Below are positions 11,641-24,500 of a stretch of DNA of 64,000 nt, one piece after another. The stretch covers positions 48,049,431-48,113,430 of the forward strand of contig NC_086381.1 in assembly GCF_036588685.1 (NCBI RefSeq), read 5' to 3'. Numbering within the stretch: the stretch's first letter is position 1; every line of letters starts with the position of its first letter. A program made the position numbers and the translations under genes. Under the pieces are notes generated by a model that worked only from the letters and a program-made list of their open reading frames with translations, did not search any database and had not been told where the DNA came from. Source of the stretch: Mytilus trossulus. Its lineage: Eukaryota > Mollusca > Bivalvia > Mytilida > Mytilidae.

Positions 11641-12384
11641 TACAAAGTCACTAAAAATTGTAAATTGTAGAATAATAAATCTAAGAATTGTAATAAAGAA
11701 AAAAAAAATCAATAAGCGACCGAACCCAAAAAACTTCCCAAAATGATTAGTGATGTCGATTTTAATTTTGCTATAGCTTTACTTTAATAATGGACGTAGT
11801 CATTCTTTTTATCTCATTGACCACTGACGATTAAATGCCATGAACTATATCATTTTCTACTTAATCGCATTTCCTATGCTGTTACATCATCAACAATGTC
11901 TAGCAACATCTATTGTCGCTTTCGTCAGAGGAGTTAAGTTATCAGGTTTATTTCTCATATGATTTGTTTTGCTCATTTAACCAGGAAAACACGATAGTTC
12001 ATACATGAAGCACAATGTGATCGGACTTCACCAGTTTATCAATAATTGATAAGCAATTACAATTTACAATAAATTAAATCATAATCCTCCTTCTTTCAAA
12101 CCTATATGTAACAAACATGCTTTAATAAGCAAAACTTTATTAAAAGACGCTATTAAAATTCTAGTTTTTAACAAGGATAGTCTTAATCAAGGATATTTTG
12201 ACTTACCAAACCCCCAAAAAAGTTTAAAAGTAGAAGAAACACTTTTTGAAAATCTTAACACGGATAACATTAAATGGTTAACCTTAAACAAAAAAAACAC
12301 TTTTTTTTTTATTTAAAAATGTGTAAACTAGGTCAATTGTATACTACAATTTCTCAATCTACTAAGTAGTTTTGAAGGATTACA

Positions 12385-12392
12385 TATAAAAG
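12385..12392 (+). promoter_or_regulatory. TATA box of gene B
   Basis: TATAAAAG fits the TATA consensus. It lies 99-106 bp upstream of the chosen start at 12491. Transcription beginning about 30 bp downstream (near 12415) would exclude the ATG at 12401 and favour 12491, which also matches the short leader of gene A. Confidence 0.55.
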
Positions 12393-12490
12393 CAGCGGAC
12401 ATGGCTTCTTCAATTTACATGTGTTTGATCTATTTCCGTGTTTCAACGAAACTGAAAACATATACACATTTAAATAGGGACATATTAGAA

Positions 12491-12575
12491 ATGGGAACAA
12501 AAATTTCCTATGCTGTTTATTCAATCTTTTATGTTAGCATAGTTCTGCTACACATATTGATTATCAATTCAAAAG
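12491..12575 (+). CDS. Gene B exon 1: signal peptide
   Basis: The start at 12491 (GAAATGG context) gives MGTK followed by a hydrophobic core (ISYAVYSIFYVSIVLL) and a phase-1 donor gtaagt. An upstream in-frame ATG at 12401, also in good context, would add 30 residues and bury the leader; the TATA box at 12385 argues against it. Confidence 0.75.
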
Positions 12576-15500
12576 GTAAGTCAGTATATACATACATGTA
12601 GTTAAAGTGACAGACTAATTATAAGAATAAGGAAATCTTTCATATTTCCCAACGAGAAGGCTATCCATCGGAGTAAAAATGACAGGGATTAAATCAATTA
12701 TAGATCACTGTTCGGCTTTTAACAATGCTGTGCATTTAAATGATAAAAACCATGCAACTGCAACATGTGTCCCATAGAAATTTCAACATATCTCTTTTTA
12801 ATATAGGCAACAGTAGTATACTGTTGTTCAAAAGTCACAAATCGATAAGTATGTCCTAAAAGCATAACCATTTGGCCCCTACTCAGGGTCTGGGCACAGG
12901 GTACACATCGCTGATATCACAAATTATGATAATAAACTAACATGCATAATCATAGCTGTTTAGTGTAACCACTTGAAATGAATTCACTATTATTCTAATT
13001 TTATTCGTCGCGGTCTAATCTATATCCACCTTAAAAAGTACATGTAGGGACCAATTGTGTTTTGCAAACTGATGTGTCACCTATTATGATACAATTGCAA
13101 TATTCTTGAACGTTGATGTATTTATAAATTTGAATTTTTACTTACTCACATATTCACTATTTTCTCACTTCAACCATTTTAAATTATTTTTCTCTCCCAT
13201 GTGCAAAATTAATCAATTGTTTCTGCAATGGATGGTAGGTCTTAAAAATCAAGTCTGCGTTCACAACTTTTGGGGATTTGGATTTTTTTTTGTCGACAGA
13301 GGGTGTAAACAACTTATACTCTAATTTTACCCCATAACTGTTGTTTAAATTATTCACCTCTTCAATAAGAAATGAAATATATGTATGTATCTGAAATGCC
13401 AAAACAAGCATTTGCGAATTGCAAATCTATGTTCGTTAAGTTAATCGAAAAACTATCGTGTACATGTACAAAATGGACATATATGTAGTAACTCGCCATT
13501 CTGACCTACTGTCATCGATTGAGAAAAATGTATGTTTATGATTAAACACTTTTTTTATATATTTTTGTCATCTGGAGCACAGGAACTCGGTTATGTTAAC
13601 TATTATAATTTTGTTGATCAATGTTTTTCAAATATTTTTTCGTGTTGCCTTTTTACTTATATTTTATAAGTAACGTTTTTTAACGTTGATATTACTATCT
13701 CTATGTTTTCTAGCAATGCGTAGTTTACTATCCATATCCGTATAGTGAAGGGATCTAAGTCGCAACTTTTAATAGCCTACTGTTATTTAGATAACAAATA
13801 TATAAATCCCCCGGAGAAAGCAACGTAACTCACAAACGTGTCGTTTTTCAAAAACTTCTTTCTTTTTTTCTTCGTTAATTTCTCCGCACTTGAGCATTTT
13901 GGTAGTAAACTCTAAAATCCCTATGCTTAAAATATTTGAAATTCACATTAATATAAAAGAAAAGGTAGCAGACGGATATCGATGTATCGGTACGCAATTG
14001 AAAAATAACAAAACTTTAAGTGGTATTGAAAATTCGGTGTCAGTTTGCCTCAGTTCTGTCGGAATAAGCGCAAACACAACAATTGTGGCTTTTGGCAAAT
14101 GTGTAAGTCAATAATGGGAACTTTATTTCGTATTCATTCAAATCTTTATTTCACCCTTGGTAATGCATCTTTTAATAGTTATCAAAGGTACAAGGTTTCT
14201 ATAACTTGATACACCATACGCGCGTTTCGTCTACATAAGACTCATCGGTGACGCTCAGTTTAAAGCCGTTGTCAGTAATTGAACATACAAGTGAAACAAG
14301 GAATACACTTGGTAACCCCGTTTAGTTTACTAATTCGTTCACAGAATAATCATTCTTATCAGCTCAAACACATATTCAAATTACAAAAATGTACCTAGAT
14401 TAATTGATAAACCGAGATTACAAGTTTAGCATGTGCTTGTCTGTCTTTTTAAGTTTATATAGTTTAGTTAATATCAGTATGAAAGATGGAGAAAGGAAAT
14501 CCGACATGTGTCAAAGAGACAACAACACGGTCACAGAGCAGAAACAGACTAAAGCCACAAAAGGGTCTTCAAAACAGCGAGAAAATTCCAAACCCGAAGA
14601 CGGGCTTCAGATGTCCTCTTAACAAAAAGGTGTACAAGTTCAGCGAAATTTGACGTAAAACGTAACTCTGAGACATTAAAATAAAGCGAAAAAAAAATCC
14701 TACATGACTTACAAAGGATTCTGACTTGGGACAGGCACAAAAAATGAGGCAGAGTCAAACATGTTTTATAGGATCTTAACCACACCTTGAACACTTAGAT
14801 ACACACTGAATGCTTATACATTAAAACAAGTTTACTTAATGCATTGCTTAATAAACCACATTCGAGTTATGTTCTTCTCCAAACAGCGTAGTCAATTATG
14901 CACCTTAACGTCTTCAATAACCAGCTAGAGCAGTTCGCTTGTGTGCATGCACTATTGGAGTTCACCGAGCGTTTTTGTAATGATAAACTAGAAAATATGT
15001 TTGTTCCGTAGGTACTTATTCAGAAAGCAATATATGAAAATTGAATTTGCCGAATAATTCGTACAATAAATAAACTCATCATAAATAGCAGGACTAAATT
15101 TAGTATATACGCCAGACGGGCGTTTCGTCTACAAAAGACTCATCAGTGACGCTCGAATCAAAAAAAGTTAAAAAGGCCAAATATAGTACGAAGGTGAAGA
15201 GCATTGAGGTCTAAAATTCCTAAAATTTATGCCAAATACAGCTAAGCATAATATTTTTTTTAAACTGGCTCAACATGGTAATAGAAAGACGGTGTCCTTA
15301 TTGCTTTCTTATTGTTAGTTAAAAGTTAAAAAGTACCGGGCTAATAACATTAATACTCCATACGCGCGTCTGGTCTACACAAGACTCATTAGGGATGCAC
15401 TGATCAAAATGTTTAGAAAGTCAAACAAAGTACAAAGTTGAAGAGCATTGAGGACCCAAAACTCCAAAAGGTAGTGCCAAATTCGTCTAGCCGTATTTGG

Positions 15501-18500
15501 CACAACTTTTGGGAATTTTGGGTCATCAATGCTCTTCAACTTTGTACAGATACTTGTTTGGCTTTATTACTATTTTGATCTGAGCGTCACTGATGAGTCT
15601 TATGTTGACGAAACACGCGTCTGGCGTATTAAATTATAATCCTGGTACATTTGATAACTAGTTAATATATGCCTGAGATATGAAAATACTTAGTATTTCG
15701 AATGGTTAATACAATGAACCTTTGCAAACAGTAATTTAAAAAAAATATCATTGATATCCATGTCAACATTGAAGAGCTGACTACTTGGCTGGTGATACTT
15801 TAAAGGATGAAAATAGTTATCAAAGGTACCAGGCTTGAAATTGAAGACGCCAGACGCGCGTTCCGTTCTACATAAGACTCATCAGTGACGCTGATCTCAA
15901 TAGATAGAAAGACAAACAAGTACAAAGTTAAAGTTAAAGTTTACTATACAACTATTTCTTCACAAGAAAATGCCTGTTCCAAGTCGGGAATGTGAAAGTA
16001 GTTATTCATTCGTTTGATGTGTTTTGAGCTTTTGATTTTTCTTTTTGATTATAGACTTTCCGTTTTGAATTTTCCTCTGAGTTCGGTATTTTTGTTATTT
16101 TTAATTTTTTGTAACTTCGATAAACAAACAGTTTATAGAAAAGAAGAATATATTTGTAATTTTATAATTTATTTTTAGCTGAAATACCAACTGCATATTT
16201 CAAAAGACGTAAAAATACATGGAAAGAAGCAAGAAATAGCTGCAAGCTGATTGGTTTATTTGAGAAAATCCAGGTTTCTAATAACATGAATGGACAATAT
16301 GGATGGGTAGATGCATCTGTAGAATATACACCTTGGGTTGAATATAAAAGTAAGTATGTCTATGAAACCTATAATGTGTATATGTTGATGATAGTACAGT
16401 TGCATCACTTGGTGTAGGATTGTTCTGCGCATCTTTTTTTTTTATTGTTTTCAACAATTGTTGCGTTATTTAGAAGTGATTTTTCTTAACGAAAGAACAA
16501 AACTGAAATTATGAAAAATGAAAACAGTTTTGTTAACCGTTATTCATAAAAAAAAAATCGTTATATCGGACGATCCTGCGAAATGTCATAGTTAATATAC
16601 TGAAGAAACTCGATTACGAAAATTGAGGCGTCACAAATCCGGTCGAATATTTCATGATGTTGTCATTTCATGCTTTACTTGAATTTTAAATTTTGTCTAT
16701 TTGTTCATTTGTACTTCAGAATGCTACCATGTCAAACAGGAAGACATAGCAATAACCACAGTGGTTAGATACGGAAATCAATTGCAGGACTGTTTGATAT
16801 CTTGTCAAGCCTATGCATATATTGGTTTAAAGGTAGATTAATTTAATTTATTAGACATCGATATTCTATTTATATGTATAACTATTGTTAAAAGAATTTA
16901 CCACAGAATTACAAAAAAAAACAGTACTCTCCAATAAAAATATCAACAAGTTGTTATAATGGAAAGGAACAAAAATAGTATTCAACAATTGTATCAATTC
17001 CATACATACAAGATAAACGAAAGGGATGATATACCAAAAGGACACAACATGCAAACTCGTTAAACGATATAAACTGACAATACCATGGAAAATATTAAAA
17101 TAAAATAAGCCAACAAACAAACAATAGTACACAAAGCACAACAAAGAAAAACAATCAACGGAGCAACACTAACCCCACCAAGTCCTAGGGGTGATCTCAG
17201 GATCTCCGGATCAGCTAGCATGATCTGCTTCACATGTGGCATCCGTCGTGTTCATTACAGCACAAACCTGGTGATAAGTCTAATTCGGTAGGTTACATTC
17301 AAGGATAAGGTAACGAGATTGTATTTCGTTTTTGGGAAATCTATTGCGGGAATGTTTGCAATTTTGTGAAGCCTATACATATGTCGTGTTCTTGAGAAAA
17401 AGAATATAATATGTGAGATACAAATTAAATATTAGGAAACAGGAAATTATAGTATGTAAAATGCTAAACAAATGATACAATTTTAAATCTTTTTTTTTAT
17501 GTAATTATGTTTTGTTTGTTTTTTTATTGTCATTTATAAAAATAAATGGGATACTGTTGTTTTGTTTCCTCTGTTGAGGCATATAATATAAATGTTTCAT
17601 AACCGATGTTTCACATATGGCGTCTTTCTGCCATAAACATTTCATTTGAACTCCATCTGGAGAACTACTCAAATGGTTGAAATATTGAACTGTTATGTTA
17701 TCCATTGTTGAAGCATATAATAGAAAGACCATAGCATGTCATTTTTCATATTGGATCTATTATCAGCCCTTGGTCAATATAAGCCCTCCAGCCTTCAGTA
17801 CTTGGGCTGATAATACATCTGCTATGAAAAGTGCCATGTAATAATCTGATACTAATTTAGTATCTTACGCAAACAAGACGTTAATGACTAAGTTTATAAT
17901 TCTATTTTATGTTTATGTTATGGAGTCGTATCTTGGGTAAACAAATTACTAACTCTGTTCTCGGGTTCCATTGGAGTTAACGCCACAACTTGTTAACAAC
18001 AATAACATATTCATGAATAATTTAACAGTTTGGTGTTTTTAAAATACAAACATATTAAATTTCACATTATATCACACTTATTAATAGCGAACTACTATAA
18101 CTTCAATACATTTTAGCAAAAAACTAGACCGATTATGTACAGGGCTTGTACAATCCGAGATGGCGGTATACCCTGAATCTACCTTAAATCAGACTAAAAC
18201 AATAACAAATTGCACATAAAAATACTTGTGATAATACTATTAAGACAAAAAAAACCACTTTTTTTTTAAGATAAATGAAGCTATGACCCCTTTACTAAAT
18301 ATTATTTGTATGTTATGGTCAATTTTGTTTAAATTTTCAATATTTTTTATAGTTTTTGGCATAATTAACCTTGGCCAACATCCACGATCCAAAACGTTTT
18401 TATAATGATGAATTTTATATCAAAATTCGAATCGGTTTCTTACAAACAGTTTTGGATTGCAGGTGGCCAAGATTTTCTTAAAGCTTTTAAGTCTGAAATA

Positions 18501-21500
18501 TTTTGACTACATTTCCAGAATGATCTCACTTGAGAATATTATGTACTTTTATGAAAACAATTGATTTATTTAGCTTAACAGCATCTGCATTAGGTCCATT
18601 TACGACTCAAACTTTGTCCTTTTTGGTGTTGTATGATAAAGTTGATATTTTGTGTTATAAGTGATTCTTGTCCTTTGTTTTGTCCACAATGAATGAAAAC
18701 AATAACTATAAAGGTGTACAGGTAATATAGATTAAGACAATGTCACAAATAGAAATTGGATATATCTTGTGACTGGGAGGTGTGTTGGCCTGGAACCACA
18801 ATAACACAATACATACACTAGTAGCACGATTTCAGTCTGAAACGGTCATTTTGGTCTGATCACATCTTGATTGACTGGATTTACCGCTAGAAGAAATCGT
18901 CGAGTCTTTAGACCGTTAAGACTCCGTTACGATCGATAGCCGCATCAGGTAAATCAGTTCGTTAAGGCATGTCCAGACGGAACTGACTGAATCGTCTAGC
19001 GGGCTGTTTAGACCCGTTTAGACAGTGTCAGACCAAAACAGACCATGGATACAAAATTACGTTCAAAATTTTCAGACCCTGTTTAGATCCGTTCAGTATA
19101 CCGGTTTTGATACCACGAGTTGCGCCCCTTCTACCCGATAATGCATTTTAGAGTAATATGTGTATATTTATTTTAATATTATAATTTGAAGTATATTTTG
19201 GTTAATTAAAAAGATAAATAAAGATTAAATCTTCTGTTGATTCTTTATTTCTTTTCTTGTTTTGTTGAGGAACTAATAAATTATTCGTCTATATAATTGT
19301 TTATTTTTCAGTAAATGTTAGTTTATATAAATACGTTTGCGCGCATTTGGGGGTTAAAAAGTTTTACGTTTGCACGCAGCTTTTGATTATAATTGCGCGC
19401 ATTCATTTTACAGGTAAACTCAGGTAAAAATATAAATAAATATTAAATTAAATTAAAAATGACTATATCTTTTTTTATTTTCATGATAAATGTGACTTTG
19501 AATTATTAATTTTGAAAATATTTGTTAATTTAAATAATATGTTGTTCATATAGAATTATAAAACTAATAATAAAGTGATCATGATAATCCTCGTTAATGA
19601 TTAAGGCATATATGTAACTTCATTCAGAAGAAGAAACACTTATTGAAAAAGACCAGAAGAGTTTGACCATGGCTATCTACCGAAAAGGGAACAAGGAATA
19701 CCCAAACTCTACCAAAGTCAACAGATGACGTTCACAACACCATGGATGTCTTAGAATTGAAAACAAACAAAAAGGAATCATATATGTACATATTTCTAGG
19801 GTTTAGTGCGTGTGCATGTGCATAATAAAACAGAGTTATTCTGGTCGAAATCGCACTACCTCCTCCTCGTTTGTGAACAGAGATTTAAACTTACGGAAGA
19901 GGTACATATACTTGTGAATAATTAAACAAATTAATAAATAAATAAGTATATTATTACATGTATTTTACCTGAGTTTACCTGTCATAAAAATGCGTGCAAA
20001 TGTAATCAAAAGCTGCGCGCAAAAGTAATGATTTTTGCGCGCAAATGTAATGGTTATGCGCGCAAACGTAATGCACCGCGTATGTTATTGTATACACACC
20101 AAAATGTATGCCATAAATTTAACCTTAAAAAGTTGTGAACACCGGTGAAAATGTTTTTCGTATTTGAAGATTAAAAAGTAACGGAAAATTCTAAACGTTA
20201 CCTAAAAAAGTTAAGGAAGTATGGTATGATTGCCAATGAGACAAGCCACAGAAATGCAGCGGAGGCAAATCAACACATGCATATTTTTGCTTCAAGTATT
20301 ACAGTTGCTTTAATTCGTTATCTGTTTATATATGTCATAGTTTACCGTGGAAGCTGTAGCTTTTTTATGTTTATTTTGTTTCGTGCGAGTTACTATATTA
20401 AACTTGGAGAAAAATATTCTCGACATCCGGAAATTAAATAAAAACAATGTAGATTATTTAGATCATTCGAACTTGTGTAAATAATGAATATTAAGTTGTT
20501 AAGACTCTTTCATATAATTGTTTTTATTTATTGTATTTACAAATTTTATACAAACTTAGGACGATTCAGACAGTGACCTTTTGTATAGACACCTGTTTCT
20601 TGTTGAAGACTAAACATGCGCTCTTGATTCATTTATGTGTTTTGCCGTTTGGTTGCTGTCAAATTGAAATATATCCCACATCTCCTGTAGTATGTGTTCC
20701 GTTTGATTACTTTAAAATCAGTTTATAAGAATTCATAATTGAAAGGTTCATTTGCATGAGTATATACCAATTCAATACTAGTATATACATTAATTAGGTG
20801 TGAACTGTACCACATACTTATATATATATATGATATTATGAACCTCATTAATTTCGATCTAAACAAGGTAATTATAAGAGATAGATATTTTAAACAGTCT
20901 TAATAAATTTCAACGATTACAAATCTAATCTAAATTCGATTTCAATTATTTCGTGATTCTAAAATACGTTGTTTTTTTTTTGCGAATTCCGTACACTTCT
21001 CTTTTTATTTATAGCATTATTTAAATCTTAATTTTTGTATTCTTGCTATCCTTGCTAAATCCCTTACTGTATATCACAGCTAGTGAATAAGTCTTAATGT
21101 CCGTACAGTGTATAGTAAGATCTCTTTTCCACACATGGACATTTCATAAGTATAGAAAGTTCGCTATAATTTTCCATCATGGTCTTTGTGCAGTTTCGAG
21201 AGCTTAGTGCACCACGGCGGCCTATGTTGTTTTTAGACGCACCGTAAAGTCCCTGTCACCCCATTGCAACAACGTCCTTTTATAATATTTTTTTTTAATT
21301 GCTGGGACCATGATACTAATAGTAAACTATTTCACTTTTAAATAGTAATTGTTGTGAATGATAATATTTTATATGTATGCTGTCTTAGTTTTTTTAAAAT
21401 AGTTATTTGGTATAATATGGTGTCACGTAAGTCATTTTTGGACAGGATATTGTTTGTTTCATAGTATATGTGTATTCTGCACGAATAATTTTTATCGTTA

Positions 21501-24500
21501 CCATTACATGTATAAAAACTAAACTATGTGGACCTCATGAGATCGCACATAAGACAGCTGATTGGATAAATGTGATGAATTGTTACGCCTACATAAAACT
21601 GATATCCAATCGAATGCCAGCAGACACCTGTCAGTAAAAACAAATTGCAAGCGTTGATGGTTAGAGATTTATTTGTGTTTTCGATATTTGAAAAATAAGT
21701 TAGATAGTCACTATTCGTTTTTCCTTTTTTCAGCTGGATTCCAATAACTGTTTTTACACTTTTTTTATGCAACAGAAAGGTATTTAAAAAAGAGCGCACC
21801 ACATGATGTAACGGAGATTTACAAGCATTAAATATAGCGACTTGTGTTTTCGGAACGTTATATTTTCAATAATTTACAGACTTTTGCAATAATATTAAAC
21901 CTTTATTTTTTAACGAACGCTTCTTTATCTGGTATTTAAGAAATTTATAAATGGCTTTTGGATTATAGACACAATAAAAAAAAATGGAAATCAAACGCAC
22001 AAGTCTGACAAAAATGAACGGACAATGCTATGACAATAAACAGAAAACGACAAAAGACATACATATACTGTTATAGTTTTTTCCTGTCTTAAGTTTACAA
22101 TAACTTAAATGAAATTTATATAGAAAACATGAAAAGTTAAATGATAATGCATATTATTTACAATTTTAAAGAAAAGTTACATCAACAATTTAATAAATTA
22201 AACATATTAAGAGTGTTAATCCCGACATCCGTAATTTTTAAGGGTATACAAATTATCTGTAACGTCAAGTTGACACATGTTTCCCCACGGCACCAGTCTG
22301 TAATTGCATGAATATTTATTGAAAACAACTTGTAAACCATTAAATATAAAGTTTTTGATGTTTATATTCAATGATTAATTATTAAATATAATTTCGGCAA
22401 TCTGTTGATTTTAAACTCAATTCACCACGGTTTGCGCAGCAGTATGACTTTGAACCACTTATGTTTTTTTTTTTATATATAAAATGTTAGATAATTAAAT
22501 AGGAAGAGGTATGAATTCGAATTAGAATTGATTATTTTCTTTATTTAATTAAAGCATGGCAGACTTTCAGTTAACATAAACCGTCTTCTTTTTAATTTTA
22601 ATTATTTTTAAAAGGGGAGCAACCCTTGATAAACACTGGGAAAGTTTTACCCGTTTTCTGTCCAAATTAATAAAATCGGAACACGACTGAACACGGTCTG
22701 ACAACATCTTAACGTTATTTTGAATCCATGGTCTGGTTTGGTCTGACACTGTCGGGTCTAAACAGCCCGCTAGACGATTCAGTCTTTTCCGTCTGAACAT
22801 GCCTCAACGAACTGATTTACCTGATGCGGCTATCGATCGTAACGGAGTCTTAACGGTCTAAAAAGTCTCGACTATTTCCTCTAGCGGTAAATCCAGTCAA
22901 TCAAGATGTGATCAGACCAAAATGACCGTTTCAGACTGAAATCGTGCTACTTGTGATAGTACGACGAGTCTGCACTGACTCTGACACTTTCCCTCGCAAA
23001 ATGACTCTAGTTAAGGATGTATACTTTAATAACTTCAGCATGGAATACAATTGTACAGAGTTTGAACTTCTCAGTTTAATACTAAATCCAATCTGCCAGA
23101 TTGACATAATAAAACAGTTTATATAACAAACCATAATTTACTTGAATAGACTTGACAAATATTTCTCTGAATGAGTGCAAATTCTATTAATCGATTAAAA
23201 ACAAAATATAGCGCATACTAGATAACAATTACCAATAGAACAACATGAAATACGATTAGATTAATCTTATAAACTTGACTTAAATTTTTCACACTAAACA
23301 AAAAAACCCTTAGTGAAATGTGGCAAATATAAGAAAAATATTGATTTTACAAAATCTTTTACAAAATGTCAAACAAGTTTTAAAATCAGTTTATGTCCAT
23401 TTTTCCACTGTGACAACGCACACAATTCTTGCGACTGCCATTTTCAAGTTCTCGTATACATAGACTTGGGTCAATACAAACAGATCAAAATTGACAGCGA
23501 AATTATAATGAACAATTAAATACGATACTCTACGTTAAGAAACCTTACGAATATTCATAAACATGATAAAGCACTGTAAAATTTACGTGTTTATTTGCAA
23601 TTAATAAATATATATGTTTTTTTTCAAAATTCAAGATATAAACTTTTTATAGTAAACACCATTATGATAAAGCAGCTGAATAAAGACAGTTTCACTATCA
23701 TACAAACAAAAGCAAACATGACACTATTGCTTGTGCATGTGCTCTATTATTTTTTTCTTCTTTTCAATTATTTTTTGGCGTTAATTTTTAGTTTCCTTTC
23801 TTTGGTCTGATTTTTGATTGTATGACTGACAACTTTGTAAACTTTGATTGCCCTAACAAGATGTCATGCTATCCGCCAATAAGTATAGAAAGACTTACTT
23901 AAAAAAAATTGAAAAACATAGTAAATTACGTTTTGTAATACACATGCGTTTCTGGCCAAATAAGGTTTTAATATTGGTGAATAACGAACATTTTCACAGA
24001 ATGAGATAGCTCTTTTAAAAAAATACTTGTTATAGAACAGACCATTTTTTTTATCCGATACTGATCATTATGTTAAACTATTTTGACAAGCAGTTTTATT
24101 TTTCTTTGTAATCTTGTAACTTATACGAGAGCTTTCCTGATCCAATCGTAATATTTGACCACCATTGTGTATTTTTCACAATTTGTTTACGATTAACCGA
24201 ATGAGTATACACTCGTTTGGTTATAAACAGACCGGACCATATGAGGATTTGGACCATATCGGTTTTTTTCAAATATGCATTTGAAACGTTTCGATAATAC
24301 AATAAACTATATCTTTAAAAAAAAATGATGGTAACATACATATGTATTAATTCTATCATTCAAAGGCTACATAAACATATAAAAATAATTATAGATGCCA
24401 CAGTCAGTTGATCTTAGTTTTTTTCGCTAATTGTATTCTTGCATGTATGCTTAGGATGTCTTTTACTTCCACACGGTACCATAGCTTTTCTTCATTTGCA

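Larger units (their letters stand above)
10467..12384. promoter_or_regulatory. Divergent intergenic region between genes A and B
   Basis: About 2 kb separates the two start codons, so both promoters should lie here. It also holds dispersed repeats at 10770-10975 and 11230-11640. No CpG-rich segment is visible. A shared regulatory region is an inference from the head-to-head layout. Confidence 0.55.
12576..16178 (+). other. Gene B intron 1: repeat-rich
   Basis: A 3.6 kb intron holding the duplicated segment 13460-15060 and four members of the GACGCTC repeat family. The first 880 bp (12576-13459) and 15930-16178 show no supported feature. Confidence 0.6.
18820..22951. mobile_element. 4.1 kb element bounded by inverted repeats of about 270 bp, no transposase
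   Basis: The left arm 18820-19090 and the right arm 22686-22951 are reverse complements with roughly 90 percent identity by eye. Both ends start AGTAGCACGATTTCAGTCTG. Shared blocks include GATCACATCTTGATTGACTG and GTTACGATCGATAGCCGCAT. Inside are AT-rich DNA, a nested inverted-repeat element at 19325-20080 and a dispersed fragment near 21965-22070; no long open frame. Flanks show no obvious target-site duplication. It could be a large non-autonomous DNA transposon, or two inverted copies of a smaller repeat. I do not recognise the family. Confidence 0.65.

Noticed and set aside
12401..12490. Upstream in-frame ATG extending gene B by 30 residues
   Set aside because: It would bury the signal peptide, gene A has no such extension, and it lies only 9 bp after the TATA box, upstream of the expected transcription start.
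18820..22951. Polinton/Maverick interpretation of the 4.1 kb inverted-repeat element
   Set aside because: It is far too short, has no capsid, integrase or polymerase genes and no visible 6 bp target duplication.
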